The notes: a model not told the origin generated them from the sequence alone. A DNA stretch of 64,000 bases from Haemonchus contortus (GCA_000469685.2 LS997566.1:42918920-42982919); one strand, 5' to 3'. Positions 46,748-60,410 are shown, counted from the first letter of the stretch. Made by a program: numbers and translations.

Positions 46748-48330
46748 TACTCGGGCTGTACTGCCGGCCTAACATGTGCCAAAGCAGGTAATACTCGCTT
46801 TGAGACACGATAGACTCGCACTGCACGCCACGAAACGAGATGCATGACCCTTCTGGGTCGAACGGCATTCTCCCGAGCAGCAGTTGGCTGTGATTCGATC
46901 TACAGATCACGGATCACGAGGCAACTGCCGGTCGGGCGACAGCCAACTGTAGGCGATGTTCGGAGTGCAGTAGTAGCGGATCAGGAATAGGACGATAATA
47001 ACTAGCAGGTAGATGTAGACGAGAATACAGTGTAGAGAGTGGGAATAGCAGAGTCGATGGTCTCGGCTGAGTAGGGATCTAGTCACGTGATTGGTAACCG
47101 GGACTAAGACACATACCCAGCCGAGGCCAAGACACCGAGTCGAATGGCCATCGTTGCGGACAGCCACCACGGCCGCCACGGCACCGCCTTTCGCGCGCGC
47201 GCCAAATTTAAATCGCCGCCAGACAGTGTGTGATCGGCGGGTGCGCAGACACTCTGATAGCTTTTCTCCTGTAAACATGCCCCGCCCATTTCAGCTGGAC
47301 GGTGGCCAACTACGATTGCCGTGACGTCACGAGACGATTATTGATCGATCTTGTTGCGAAATGGGCATGTGGGTGCAGATGCCCAGATAACGACTACTTC
47401 CTCAAAAAAGTGATGGGTAATTCGGCGGAGTTCTTTTCAGTGACCTCAATGATAATTTCTAGTCCTCAGCGGGATAGCCCACGAAACTGCCTAGAAGTTT
47501 TTCCATTTTCAATTGGGAGGATTTGAAAACCGATCTTAATGGTGTTCAGGATAGAACATTCGCGAAAACTATGCACCGTATCGTTTTGAATGACCTTTTG
47601 GATTGCCGCCATCTGGCAGCTGTCCAAGCGAAAAAAGTTGCATTAAGGAGGGAGGGTGGAAAATGTCATACGAAGGGGGATCGATCATGCGATTATGTCT
47701 GCGTCATTGATTCCCATCTAACGTTGCCGACTTTGGCATCATTCCAAACGCGCAATTCGTTCGTACCCCCAGTTTTCTGATGATCTTTGAAGACGTACGA
47801 TTGAATGTTTTGCTTGTCGAATCGATTCGTCAAGGGAAAGGTCCCCAGTCGTCCCGTGTGCTTGGTGACATTTGCTCCTTGTCGAAGTGCATCTCGGGCG
47901 ACAGATATGCTAACTAGACGACGACCACGACGGCCGATTCACCTCAGGTCGATGATCGATCGAAGAAAAAGGAGTGGGGGAGGAGAAGTAGGAGAGGACC
48001 AGAAGGTAGCGGTGGTCGGTTTATGTCAGTCGACTGACTATTGGTGGTGGGAATGATCCGTTTCGGGAGACGAGTTTCGCATCTGTAAATTACCACCTGC
48101 TGTGGGACCCATGCAGGAAGACAGGAGACGGCGCACGCTGGGCAGGCGCAAGATGCCTGGACGGACAGCCAGACGGGTGGGCAGCCACTACGGCCAAATG
48201 ACAACGACGACCGATCGACGACGGCAAAAGTACACCACAATAAATCCACTGTCGCACCCATCATCTCCTTTGTTAACAGCGACTCGGGGTGTACGGCAGG
48301 GACAACCGGCTCCAGAGAAACGATGAGGAC
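46748..48330. other. GC-rich block, possible promoter region
   Basis: Clearly richer in G+C and CpG than its surroundings, especially 47090-47340. It contains a GCGCGCGCG run and a perfect cAMP-response-element palindrome TGACGTCA at 47322-47329. No coding exon can be tied to it. It could be the 5' end of a gene whose exons lie outside the window or in long introns. Confidence 0.3.
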
Positions 48331-50049
48331 CTCCTATGGTTTGCCATTTCGGGTAGGCGAGGTATGCCTGAAGAACAAAATTCAGTACGGAAACAAATTC
48401 CTACCGTAACAAGCTTAACTTTGCTATACTGTTACGCATAAATGTTCAAAACAAGACATGATTTGGACAGTAATAATAGCTAGTTGTCGGATTACGGTAA
48501 GAATTTGGATCTGTACCGAGTTTTCACGAGAAAACTGGGAGCGGATTGAAACTGAGATGGGATACGTGGGTAGGCATGGGTCCGAATTGACTTTGGAAAG
48601 GTTGTAGCCCTACTTGGCCAGAATGAGACCCGATCCGAGGCTCTATAGAAGTGCCGAAACATCCAAGGGGAGAAAGGTCAATTGGCTCCCGAAAGGAAAT
48701 GCTTTGTCTACAAAAGAGTGAATCTGGGAGTAAATTTCCCTGATAAGAGGCCATCTGACCTCTTATCACTGGTAATGAGAAATCACACCGGAACCTTATC
48801 GGTCGTGGTTTTTGTTTATGTAGCTTCAGGAAGAAGATGGAATATTTGAATGATAATTTTCCAGTATAAGAATTCTAAACAGAGTCTATTACCCTTCTAT
48901 ACTTTCTAGAACTAGCTTCATGAGGTTTATTTGGAAATAGGGTTATTTCCTTAGATTCATGCTTGGTCAACATTCTCCCTTGCACTGTTCATTAGGAGTC
49001 AAGGGCCTATTCGACAACAGGAGTATTTGAGCAATCCCACAACTGAAAGCCGGTATTCCCAGATGGTTTTGTACCTGCAAAAATATCAGTCAAAATTTCC
49101 GGTCGAAGAGAGCATTTCGATAACGGGGGTAATTAGAGTGGGCTGTGCCGGTGAGTCATTTCCTCTACTTGTTACAACGTCCTGATATCTTGAACTTCAG
49201 CCTTGGAACAAACACAATTCGCTTTCCCGAGAAGCTGAATCTTCATAACCTCCTACAAAGGTTCCCACCTCGCGAGTTGAGGAAATTCCTTACCGGGTAA
49301 TTTATTCGACGTTCTGGAAATGAGCCTTCAAAAGCGATAATAATGATTCTGAGACGCTGTTTTTTAAAAATTTGCTTCAAAGTTCGAACTCATGACCGTC
49401 TGCCATCTGAGTTTCGCAGATTCGAGAAATGGAATGCCTTCGCCTCTTCCTCCCTCACTGGCTGCTTTTATAGTCGGCCGGCCGGCCGGATTCCATCAAA
49501 GATAACAAACGCTCAAGTTTGATGGTAGGATGTAGGTTGATAAGTAGACTCAAAGCTGCGGAAGCAGGTTAGTCGAGATGTTTCCGAAAATTTGGGATGT
49601 TATTTATTTACCACAAAACATCCTTCTGTAGGTTCATACTCTACTGATACGGGCGCAAAGTGTACGAGTCTCAATGGTAAGTCTGTTTGAGCAGTGTCTA
49701 CCTAACCCAAAGACCGTTCGACTGGTATTCGAGAGAGAATAACAGTTACTAGTAGGGGAGATTTGGGAAAAGACGGTTGACGAACTGTTAAGCGAATGGA
49801 CTTTCTTTTTATAGCCAACAGATTTATAGATTGAGCACACGAACGGTCAACATTCCAAAACTTTCGAGATGACTGATTCCATTGGAATTGCCGTGTGGAA
49901 ATGACAACTTTGAAAAGCTTATCATGCATTCGATTCATTAGTAAACAATCTCCTCATGGAAATTTCAATTGTTAGAGTTGAATTCCTGTGCTTCCACCAA
50001 TTCAATCGTCTTACATGGCGCTGGTACAGTTGCCAGAGTTGTGCACCAA
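48331..50049. other. Intergenic; short MITE end near 49463
   Basis: GGCTGCTTTTATAGTCGGCC at about 49463 matches the terminus of the 629-796 element. Otherwise nothing is recognised. Confidence 0.4.
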
Positions 50050-50140
50050 TGGCTGCTTTCATAGTCCGCTGACCAGGGGGCCAGCGTGCCACGAGGCAGT
50101 GTTAGGGGGGAGGAGGGCGGCAGACGGTCGGTCGAAATCG
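50050..50140. mobile_element. Partial copy of the 629-796 MITE
   Basis: Starts GGCTGCTTTCATAGTCCGCT and keeps the GGCGGCAGACGGTCGGTCGA segment (reverse of that at 720-740). The other terminus is absent. Confidence 0.6.
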
Positions 50141-52232
50141 GTTACACCCTAATCGAACTGGTAAGAATTGTGAAGCCCCCGAAGGAAGGTAGTAAGCATC
50201 ATCAAGCTCTGCTATCAATTTGCAGTTCGCTTTGAATAGCTTGGATATTTCAGTATTTTAGATTTAAGAAAAGTTTTCATATTTCACTTCGCAGGATGGG
50301 GGTGGGGAGTATGGTTTAGTTCCTATAAGGCTCACAGTGATTGAATAACTTGTTATGAAGTTCCCGAAATTCAAATTTGGCTGGAAATGGTCCCAATAGG
50401 GAATACTCTTGACGAAATCTTAATTTCTATTTCTCTTAGCACATTTTACATCTACTTTTAGAAATCCTTCTTAAAGTAAGTGGCTCTTTTTTTGGACCCC
50501 TGTCTGGCAAAGGAAGATTCGTTATTCATTCGTCAAAAGAAGCATCATTTTTAAAAGAAAGCTCTTGAAATTGACAAGAAATGTTGGCTCAAAACGACGT
50601 TATTTGAATTTGAAGCTACAAAATAAAACAATTTGATTAAAGGAAGTGAACAACACATCAACTGAAGATACCTAGGATTTGATTAAAATCATTATTCTAT
50701 TCTATTCTAAATGAATAAAAAGTAAATAAATAAAAAATACTAAACTAAATAAATAAACTAAATAAATAAAAAATAAAATAAATATTCAATGTAAGTTTTT
50801 CTTAGGCAGTTTGCCAAGATGTACGTGGCTCTGCATGTTCCAGGAGCTCACTAGAGACTGTGATGGGGACATTATTCTTACACATCATGTATTCTCAACG
50901 ATACCTTTTTGCTATTTTTGGTTTTTTGGCTATTTTTGGCAATAAAATCACACAAAACTGGCGTGTAACATAGTTTATCTCCCTTTTTGGGATAATGGTG
51001 CAAAGTAGTTCCCTCTACCTTTTCTTCGAGGTATGTTCGAGGGGAGGAAGGACAGAATTCATATTTCCTGCCCCATTTGCCACCTCTTAAAAAGAAAAAA
51101 AACATTCAGCAAAGAATTTCCCTATTTCCTCTGATTTTCTCCGGTAATTTCAGGTGGTACTCGACCGATATGAAGTGTTCATAAATTCAGAAGGTTGCGG
51201 TTGTTATCGAGGGTTCAATCTTTCGCTCTGACACTATTCCTCAAAAAAATGTCTCCATTCGAAAGGCTGTGGCGTAGCTGGGTGGACGGTCCGAGAGGTT
51301 TTTTTTTGAGAAATCGATGTGCTCTGATGAATCATCTGGTGAGGGGGGCGATGGGCTGCGATGAGTCCACATCGAAGGGTTGAAGGTCTGTCGGAACTTA
51401 TAATACGATTTGAACGTAGTTACTTCTACGTTCATATCGACGGTGTTACCATAAAAGAAAAAATTTCGATACAAATATGTTGGGGGCTGTAGATGAAGGA
51501 AGTAGCTTATTTTTTGTTTTCTCGTGCTTTTTCAAGAAAATTCTTTTTACTGTGCTCTTCGGGAGGAGAAAAGGGGATAGAATGATCCTACGTTCGGAAA
51601 ACAGAGTCTTCTCTGGAAGAGTCTTCGCTACGGTATGAATCTCATTCGAACAGCTTTGACTCCATTTGATAATCCCGAAAATGGAATTTGGTGAGAAAAA
51701 ATGGGAATTGATCCGGGATTTGAATTATTACAGTACCAAACATCCACCTCCTCAGAAGACAGTTTTTCGACTGGAGCTCCTTTAGAGGCGATGCTTCAAT
51801 GGCGGAAAATGTCGCTCCAGAGGAATCTATGTACTTTCACAGATCGGGAATGATCCTTTTCTACGGGACTTCTTTCAACGTTGACTGGGTCTACGGGGAC
51901 CCAACAGTTGAAGAGATTTTAGTTAGAAGTTAACTTGAGGAATTCATAGTAAATGCCCAACTGATAGGATTACCCAACCCTACTCTGCCCTTGCTGCTCC
52001 TTTATTGCCGAGAAGACAGGAATTGGCGAAGAACCCTTTTATTACTTGCAACATCCACAATATGGAACATAGCCTTGCTTGATTTACTGTACAGCTCATA
52101 GTCATTTCGAAGAAAATACCACTTGGAAAGAGGCTTGCTCCGAATCTGAGCAGACCGAGAAGTGATGTACTCCTTTGGAGGCAATCAGAATGTGCCATTC
52201 TTCTGCTTTATTCATTCTTTGACTTCGAAAAA
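50141..52232. other. Intergenic; AT-rich AAATAAATAAA stretch at 50700-50785
   Basis: Low-complexity (AAATA)n-like sequence; otherwise featureless. Confidence 0.5.
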
Positions 52233-52280
52233 GATCAGCTACTGATTGATAGACTTCGTTCTATCAATCAGTAGCTGATC
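52233..52280. repeat. Perfect 21-bp inverted repeat with 6-base spacer
   Basis: Arm GATCAGCTACTGATTGATAG A (52233-52253), spacer CTTCGT, and its exact complement at 52260-52280. A perfect stem suggests a recent origin or a structured element; no matching copy is seen elsewhere in the window. Confidence 0.85.
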
Positions 52281-52452
52281 CCTGCTGCTCATTGGTAAAA
52301 CGTTAGATCCCACTGGGTCTGACAGTTCCCACCATTCTGGCCCGTTGTCCTCTCAGAAGGTGAAGTTGAGATGTATGCCCTGTCCTTTCATCAAGGTTTG
52401 GAGATGAATATCAGTTGTCAACTAATCGATTTTTATCCTTTTGTCCTCCAAC

Positions 52453-52800
52453 TCATCTTTCAGAGGTTGAAAAACCGGTTCGGTAAAACCTGCACATCTG
52501 GCAGCGTAGCACCTTTACTAAGTGCAGCCGGGCATCGCCAGCTGGACTGAAACCTTGACATGCTAGAAGACCGATCGCCACCATTTGCCTCCTTAATTTC
52601 CCTTTGTTCCACGACGACATACGGGGCTCAGGCGGCTGCATAAAATCATGTAATGCGTGACTGGCAACCTGCCATAAATGGCTCCTATCGTATTGCTGAT
52701 CATACACAAAAGCGGGTCTTGGCCGATAACGGGCATCCGATACTGGAAATGTTGTTCGAATGTTGATCGTTAGGCTAGCAAGCAAGCAGGCTATGTGCAA
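52453..52800 (-). CDS. Unassigned 115-codon open frame with hydrophobic start
   Basis: Begins MHIACLLASLTINIRTTF and contains a dibasic GKLRR, which superficially recalls a peptide precursor. Composition is protein-like, but no domain, splice context or duplicate supports it. Confidence 0.25.
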   Translation of the reverse strand: MHIACLLASLTINIRTTFPVSDARYRPRPAFVYDQQYDRSHLWQVASHALHDFMQPPEPRMSSWNKGKLRRQMVAIGLLACQGFSPAGDARLHLVKVLRCQMCRFYRTGFSTSER

Positions 52801-53576
52801 TACGGAGATTTGTTTACTCTTGGACTGTTTTTGTTTTGACGTCCGAGCAGGTAACCGGGTGAGCAGCTCGTCTGTGTGGCCATCAGCGCTTTGAAGGCTG
52901 CTGAATTTTGAATTAGCCGATCAACTGCCGTATACTCGGCGACAAACAGTCGCATGAATAATGGCTCGTTCAGCTATTCGATCGTGTTTTGATGAGCGTC
53001 TAAATGACTTTTCAGAGTTTATTTCACCGAGTAAATGATAAAAGAGCGGTTATAGGACGATACGAACCTATTACGGCACCTAATCTAGGGCCTTTTGTAA
53101 AATTAATATTTAAATTTGCTTTGAGTGAAGTTCATGGAGTAAATGACCGAGGTTCCTATCGAGAAACTGACTCGAACTGTTCGAACCGATGCTGGCAAAC
53201 TTTGAAAGAAAATAGTTGGATTGTTACTTTTTGAGCCCGATTTTCGAATATTTTTGCTTACAAACCGATTTTTTCTATCATTTTTCTCTGGAGCCATCTC
53301 GCAGTGTATGGTAGCAATCCTGAAAGGGGCTCCAGAAACGCTACTGTGGAGATCAATTCGTTTTCACCAGTTTCTGAAGCTGCCACTTACATTTCCTTCC
53401 CATAACTGACTAGAAGATGAACTACTTGATCAACTCCAATCCAATAAACGAATTGCTTCCTTCGGTCTGCCGAAAGACTCTAGATTTCCTTATAGGGTCC
53501 GTTATGAGAGGGCAGGTGTTTCGCGTTGGCTGCTCACGCGCGCCCACTTACTCCTCTCATTGTCAGATTACAGTCT

Positions 53577-53813
53577 TCAAGAAAGAAACTCTGTGGGTGG
53601 GAGAGATGGAATCTCGTTTGAACGGAGACGTTGCCAATTTCGCGTAGGCCCAAAAAAGGCATTGAGACGGAGGAAGACGTGAGAGAGAAAGAGGGAACGA
53701 TAAGATCGAACAAAGAACCCCTTCTCCTCGTAAGCAAAACCGCACCAACGACTGAGAGAACTCGATGAAGCGTTGCACGCAAGAACAACGATGACGAGGT
53801 AACAATGACGCAT
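53577..53813 (-). CDS. Unassigned open frame with signal-peptide-like start
   Basis: Within a 167-codon open frame, an internal Met begins MRHCYLVIVVLACNASSS, a plausible signal peptide, followed by 60 residues without recognisable domain. No splice support; likely chance. Confidence 0.18.
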   Translation of the reverse strand: MRHCYLVIVVLACNASSSSLSRWCGFAYEEKGFFVRSYRSLFLSHVFLRLNAFFGPTRNWQRLRSNEIPSLPPTEFLS

Positions 53814-56800
53814 GGCAGGGACGAATTTTGGGCGAAAATTATGAAGGGGATTCATTGCTTCCACGGAGCTTTCTGGAGATAGCCTAAATGCCGTACCGTT
53901 CCTCAACCTATAACTCGGGGTTTGACATGGCCGTGTGGATTTTCTTGAGGTATAATTCAAATACAAATCTCGAAAACAATGATATCTCATGTTCAAGCAG
54001 TGACATATAACATGTGGAATAGGTCTCAGTGCCTTCTCTACCTTCGTTTTCCCGAGGTTATTTTCAGTTAGAGTTGCCAAAAATCAAGCCAATGCTGGTT
54101 TACCCTGTCCTCAAGGGCACACCAACGTTCAGACTTGGTCCTTTTAATTGACTGCAGCAAGGTCCGTTCATTCGACTCCTTCCATCAGCCGAAAGAGTCT
54201 GTTCCTATCGTGCAGAGCATGAAAACATCACTAGAGGCTTGCATGAATGAAGTTTGTAGGTTTGTTTCGAGCTGTGTTTTAGTAAGTTTGAGATGGAATA
54301 TCTTGGGCGAACAGCGCTGGGAGAATAGGACCCCGTTCAGATGCTGAATCGACCGTTTGGGAAGTCATAACAGAAGCTCACTTCGCGATCAAAACTGAAA
54401 TTCATCAAGATGCCAGTTCTCACAAATTCTCTGGAAAAAGATTCGAAAGAAATGAAAACGTCTCGCAGAGGTTAGTCTTGTCATGCCTTTGGCAAGTGCA
54501 CATTTAAATGAAAACAGCTCTTTGGTAGTTATCAATTCCGTTGCAGAATGTGCCACGGCGACCGACCTAAGCAGAATTGTTTTGGCATTTTGAATGCGTA
54601 TGTGACGAGGCCCAGGCCGACTGGTGAACCCCAGACAACTCAACTGCGACAAAAGAAGTCAATTGTGATCTTCTTCTTCTCCCTAGCATTAATCCAGCGC
54701 CCAGGGTTTTGACCTCATCCCAGGGACTTGCAAACCCCAAAAAGGATCAAGAGTTGAAGCTAGCTGAAGCTCTTCAAGCTTCATTTTAGGTCATTAAACT
54801 TTCCACTACGCCATAGTTGTTGATTCGTCGAATCTGGAGCCGTAGGCTCATTTGACAAATTTTTATTCAATTTTCGTTCACTCATACCATCTGGAATCGA
54901 TAGAGAAGGTAAGTTTCAGTGGCACAACAGAAAAGTTTAAAAGGTAATTTCCTTGAAACTTCAGTCCCATTTACCAATCAGTCTTATCCTACATGGTGCC
55001 CCACTTTGGCCAAGAACCAAGATTCTTTTTACTATCTTTCGGTACATAGGGTACAGTCCCATCGGTTGAGGTCGTTGAGAGTTTGATAAAACAAGAACTA
55101 CCAACTCAATTAACTCACAAGTACGAGGAGGAATCTTTCAGTGTTTCGTGTGATCGGGTGCTGGGAGCGCGACTATTCGATATTCGGTGAGAGGTACCGA
55201 AACCCTTGAGGAACTGCCCACTTTGTGAAAGACTCAGCAGCATTCCACCATTGAAGCGATTGAAATCCACCTAAGCCAAAGCTAGTAAATAGCTTCCATT
55301 AAAGCCGCGAATGACAGAAGTATTGTACACAAACGACAATGCTGAGATCAAAGCTAATGAATAGTTGGAAACTATCTGTTCAAAGCATCCTTTGCAATGA
55401 TGCATGCATCAGTGTGCCTAGTCCAACTGGTGATAACTGTAATGCGCTTCAGCTCTTAGTCCGCTTTTGATACGAAGGACGTCTGGGAGCATTTCCATCT
55501 TAACTATCCACTTATCCAAAGATACATGTTGAATTGTTGTAATCAGACGAAAGTCTTGTTTGGACATTGACATGAGCCGAGAAGAAATCGTAGAAGAATC
55601 GTTAGCGCTGGAGGATTCGCGCTTTCCTGTTTCCAGTTAACACAAACCGTGCATTGTCAATTTATTGATAAAGTCAGGTAAAATAAAGTTCTATCAGGGC
55701 TTCTTGTAGACACAGGCAGTGAAGATGAAATCTTTCTTCTTTCCCATTGTGTTCAGGACCGTTGCATCCGTACACGGTGCCCTCCTGTAGGTCCTCGATC
55801 TTAACAAACCGTTTACATAGTACTAGGCTGAACGAAATATGGAACTTCAACGGAAAGCGGAATTGAATGAAACCTATTTCTAAGCCGTTTGTCATGTCTT
55901 GAAACCATCATCTTTCTTTTCTTATCAAAATGAGGAGCGGCGATCCAATCCCGCTTGGGAAGTACTTGATGAAGCATTGCATTTTCGCAAGCGAAAGGAT
56001 GATAGAGAAATGCAGATACTGTCCCTTCCCCTTTGATAATCATGTCGGCCTCTACACTTTCTGGCGACTTCAGATTCCAGTGCTTTTTTCCCCAGTCATC
56101 GCTCCATTCCTGTGGACGTTCTTTTAAAAGGAAATTCGAGCTTCATAGTCTTAGAAATTCAAGCTTCCTAGTCTTAGATGAAATTGACCGTTTTGTTGCT
56201 GTACTTTGAGTTGATACTCTTGAAGGTCACTTCTAATTCTTTCGGTAAGGGGGCCTCCGAACCTTAAGGTACATTATGAGTCACTATCAGAGGCAGCTTC
56301 AAGTACAGACAGGCAGCACGAATGAAATCTTCGTTTTCTTTCGGATTAGCAATGAAGTTGCATCCATATACAGAATATTTTGGAAGATTGGCGATCTGAA
56401 AGACAACCTTCAGTGATCTTCTAAAGGGTAAGGCTCAGTTGTATGGAATGTAACCGAACAACAACCATTTGTGATGTCGTGATGAACCACTCACTTCTTT
56501 CTATCTTTTTTCGAAACGGGGTTTGAGGATTGAAAGCAGTTTCTCCTCCAGCGATCTGTCATCTGCTTTCGGGAAAGACCTGTCAAAGTAGCGCCTTCTG
56601 ATAAAAAAAGATCATACGGAAATGCAAGTACTAACTCTTTTCCTTTGACAATCACGTCAGCCTTCACACTTTCTTTCGAATTTAACCATTCGTTGTTCCA
56701 AATCTGAGAGCAAAATGGCGCAAATAATTATGTTACTCTAAAAAGTAACTGATAAACCTACCCAGATCTTCGTTGTACTGCATGTTCAGAGTTTTGAAAT

Positions 56801-57399
56801 TTCTTCTGCCTCCTCCGGCAGTAGAATTTCCGACTCTTAATAAACGACCCTTCTATGGCTTCGGGACGACCTCTGCGAATGTAACCAGTAGAAACTGATG
56901 GCTGACCATTGAGAGTTGTCTCCAGTCGGAAGAACCACTTTAGGAGGCGATATCTCTGCAACCCTTCCATTTATAGAAAATGATGGCGTACGTCAGCTGC
57001 AGCTGCTTTCACCTGTGAATACAATATAATTCTGAAGCCTTTTCTAAAGATTGGGTGTAAGCGTATTTGCTTGATGAATCCATTATTCAGAATGTGAGTC
57101 AAACAAGGCTGTTGAGTTGCCTGGGCTCGCAATCTCCAGCTACGTCAGATGACGATGCTCGAAAATATTTAGTGATTACAGGATACAAAAACCTATGCTT
57201 CAAGCTGTCAGAGGTACAGTTATCATTAAAAATAAATGGTGGATTTCTGTGTAGTATAAAAGGGAATAAAGAAGGCATTGAAAAAGAGTAATTCCGAAGT
57301 AGACGTAGGTAAGTCGTGATAACAGCTAAGGATCTTATGCACATGAACCAAAAAGAGCCATCTAACTGAACGTAAAGTCATTTCTTCATCTTCTTCTTC
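53814..57399. other. Intergenic, nothing convincing
   Basis: No intact gene. Two stretches near 55680-56130 and 56280-56710 are similar to each other: both have ACAGGCAG near the start, GAATGAAATCTTCGTTTTCTTT- or GATGAAATCTTTCTTCTTTC-like runs, GTTGCATCC, and later CTTTTCCTTTGACAATCACGTCAGCC / CTTCCCCTTTGATAATCATG TCGGCC. That indicates a diverged duplication of about 600 bp. Confidence 0.4.
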
Positions 57400-58300
57400 T
57401 CCCTAGAGCCGCCGTAGGGTCCCCTGTTCATGCCAGCCGTCCACATTTCTTCCTGTATAAGGCATTTGTTGCTATTACCTTAGTTTAGGTGGGACTCTTC
57501 TTGATCAGCCACATGTTCTTTGAGGCTCCTCGTGGTTGCTTCCTTTGAACCTCGAACTTTAATGCCTCCCTTGCCGATGATTCGGTGGTCTTCTCTGTAC
57601 GTGACCGTACCATCGGCGCTGTTCTCTGATCTTTAATTGTACAGGAGCTACTTGTATGTCCGCTTTGACGTCCTCGTTTCTAATCCAGTCCAGTTGCGTC
57701 CAACCAGAGGCGTATCTGAGCATCCTCATCTCAGCGGAGTGAAGCTGCCTTTCATGATTCCTACATACGGACCAGCACTCGCTGCCACAGATCATCGCGG
57801 GCCTCATCACTGTTCTATACATCCTTCACTTTGCTTCCTGGAGCGTCCTGCAGCAGTCGCAGAGAATATCGGTGGACTCCTTCCTCTTCGTCTGTGCCAC
57901 GCCTGGTTCGGCTAGATCATTCCGACGCCTTCTTCAAGACCGTCGACGATTTACTCCGTGCACTTCTCGGAGCTGAGGAACTTGGTCTTCTTCAAGTACA
58001 ACCGACGCCCGCTCTTCGTCAGCACTTTCTGCCATTTCGGCAGCTTGTATTAGTGTCCTTTTTCGCTCTCCGCTATCCGAGCCATACCGTCAGCGTAGAG
58101 AGTGGTCTATCAAGCAGAAGAGTAACGGGCTCAGAGATGATTTCTGAAGTGGCATATATTACTCCGGTTTAGCCGCGAGAAAGGCGTATAATCTTCTCGG
58201 AGCCACTGGGCATTTTCTTTACGAAGGAGACCAGGAGGTTTTTCTTTTTCAAAACGCTCTCCAAAAGACTTGTCGCCGGAGGCGATCGAATGCTTTTTAT
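57400..58300 (-). mobile_element. Dead LINE (RTE-like) reverse transcriptase fragment
   Basis: Minus-strand reverse-transcriptase motifs occur in order but in different frames: LSPLLF near 58130; YADGMARIAES at about 58095-58060, where the catalytic YADD has become YADG; KTKFLSSEKC near 57975; and an 87-codon frame at 57822-57559 with MYRTVMRPAMICGSECWSV and RRWYGHVQRR. Stops and frameshifts break it. The SECW and WYGHV blocks are typical of the region after the RT domain in RTE-type non-LTR elements. Confidence 0.82.
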
Positions 58301-60410
58301 ATATGCTATCTTGCTCCCTAGTCTTCAAGATTTCCAGGAAGGCTATGTAGCTAGCTCTGGCTTTTCCCGATACGTATCACCCGTTGTAGGCTTTCTTAGC
58401 GCGATGCCGAAATGTTCCTTTGACCCTTTGGTTAGTTCTCTTAATTCTGAGTCATAAGCGCTCGTACAGTTTCGTTAAATGAGCAGTCAAGCTCAACCCA
58501 CAGTAGTTGATACACCGCATCTCCTTCCTTTCCTTATGAAAAAACGACGATAGACTGCAGTTCCATTTGGTATCCTTCGTTTAGTAGGATGTTCAGGCCA
58601 GGTGAGCATCATCTTCTGCCCAGTGTGCGATTAGGCCAGCCATCGCCTCTACCTATGGGCTACCCTCACGGTGGAGTTATTCTCTTGATAACCTGTCGGA
58701 GTATTCTCTTCACTCACAGCTGACCTCACTAGGGTTCCTCAGTATTGCATCGCCGTTCTCCTTTTCAGCCCTCACTATTTCGATAACTTGAGTAACCCGG
58801 TGCCGTGCGTCAGCTGGACGTGGTGAATGCAGTCTCCCGTAATGCACGAATGAATAGCTCTACCGGAATGATCCTGTGACCACAGATTCAGCATGGGATT
58901 CACTAGCTCTTTCAGAATCAGGACCTAATGCTTCGCATTATTCGCGTTTTTGATCGGTTTCAACATCCAAGAAGGCATACAGATATTATTGGGACCGATA
59001 TTAGCTAGTACCATTGTCATCGGTCTGCCGGTTCCAAGAGAAATGTGCTGTACTGAATCCGAGCGAATAATCGTTCTTCTGCTTCAAGCTTGTAGAGTTC
59101 CATTCGGAGGCATAAACTTGAACCTTCTTCGAACAGCCGCCTCTCACCGTGGTGGACTGTGGAAGCCGAACTGATGAATATGCGTTCCCATCTTATTGGT
59201 ACTGTCAATATTGCAGTGGAACCAAAGCCTCAGGTGGCGTGGAACCAAAACTTCAGATGGTCTCGGTCATATTATGCTCTGCATGGTTTGTCATGCAGTC
59301 GTTCACCTTGGTCGTTCCAGTCTTCTCCTCAATGGCCTTGCGATAGTCTCGTGGCAGTCCTCCTTCTGAAGACATTTTTGTCACCGACGATAAAGTGTGT
59401 AGTTTTGTAGAGCAAACGTCAATTTTCGAACTTCAACACAGGTTAATGAGGTCACTATTGTCTAACTAAGCAAGCCCTTCTAGAGGTTGTTGAGCAACAC
59501 ACGCACTTATTTAACTACTCAGGCAAATGAAATTTGAGTCGAATTCATGGCGCATCCCCGAGTTTGTGGTCTATCCCATATTGAGTACTTCAACCTTTCT
59601 TTTTTATTGAATGTGGACAAAACGGAGTTTTCACAAGATGCTTGTGACTGCTAGCATTTTTGTACGTGCGGACTCTCCAACCTCCATTCGTACAAGGTCA
59701 CCGGGCTCGATTGGATTCTGTGGCTATATTCCAATGAATGGCGGAGAACTTTCTGAGTCCCACTAACAAACTTATCATTTATTTCTCCGAAAAGTGAGCA
59801 GGATTCTCAAGAAAATACCAAATGGTGAAATCCAAATATTCACAGAAGTACATGGCGTATCCAGTTGGGGGCGGGGGGGGGGGGCAGGTTTGCCCAACCT
59901 CTCTCCGAACTTTTATCGATCGAGTTCCCGCGGAGGTCGTCCATGAACCAGATGAGGGAGTGTTCGACCTATCCAGTGTCCAGTTCGCACTCCAGCCAAT
60001 TCTGGACCATCGGAATTTCAGTTTCAATGGAGCGATCGATGCGTTCGCGAATAGTATGTGGGTCAGTCACGGATACGCATTGTATCACTCCAGAAACATT
60101 CAAATTCGTCACCTTCCGTCAACTTACGAAACTTTTTCTAATCGCTTTGCTTGAACGCTCACTTGGCCGTTTTCTCAACTCCATTATGATTTCCTAAAGT
60201 GGTAATCTATATTATTCTTGTAATGACGTTTAATGGAAACATCTAAATTTATGTCAGACTTGTCTTCTTGTCGTTAATTAAGTTTACTTTCTTTCTTACT
60301 TTTTGCTATGTGCTCTGTAGGAATGTGTTGGAAATACTACCCAGATTTCATAAAAATTTCGATTTCATTTACACTTTCTGTGAGCTATGCATTCGACAGA
60401 TATATGAGTA
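58301..60410. other. Intergenic; poly-G at 59870-59884
   Basis: May include further upstream remnants of the LINE to about 58.9 kb, but I cannot align them. No supported gene. Confidence 0.4.

Noticed and set aside
57637..58172. Plus-strand frames of 92 and 113 codons
   Set aside because: They are antisense shadows of the minus-strand reverse-transcriptase remnant.
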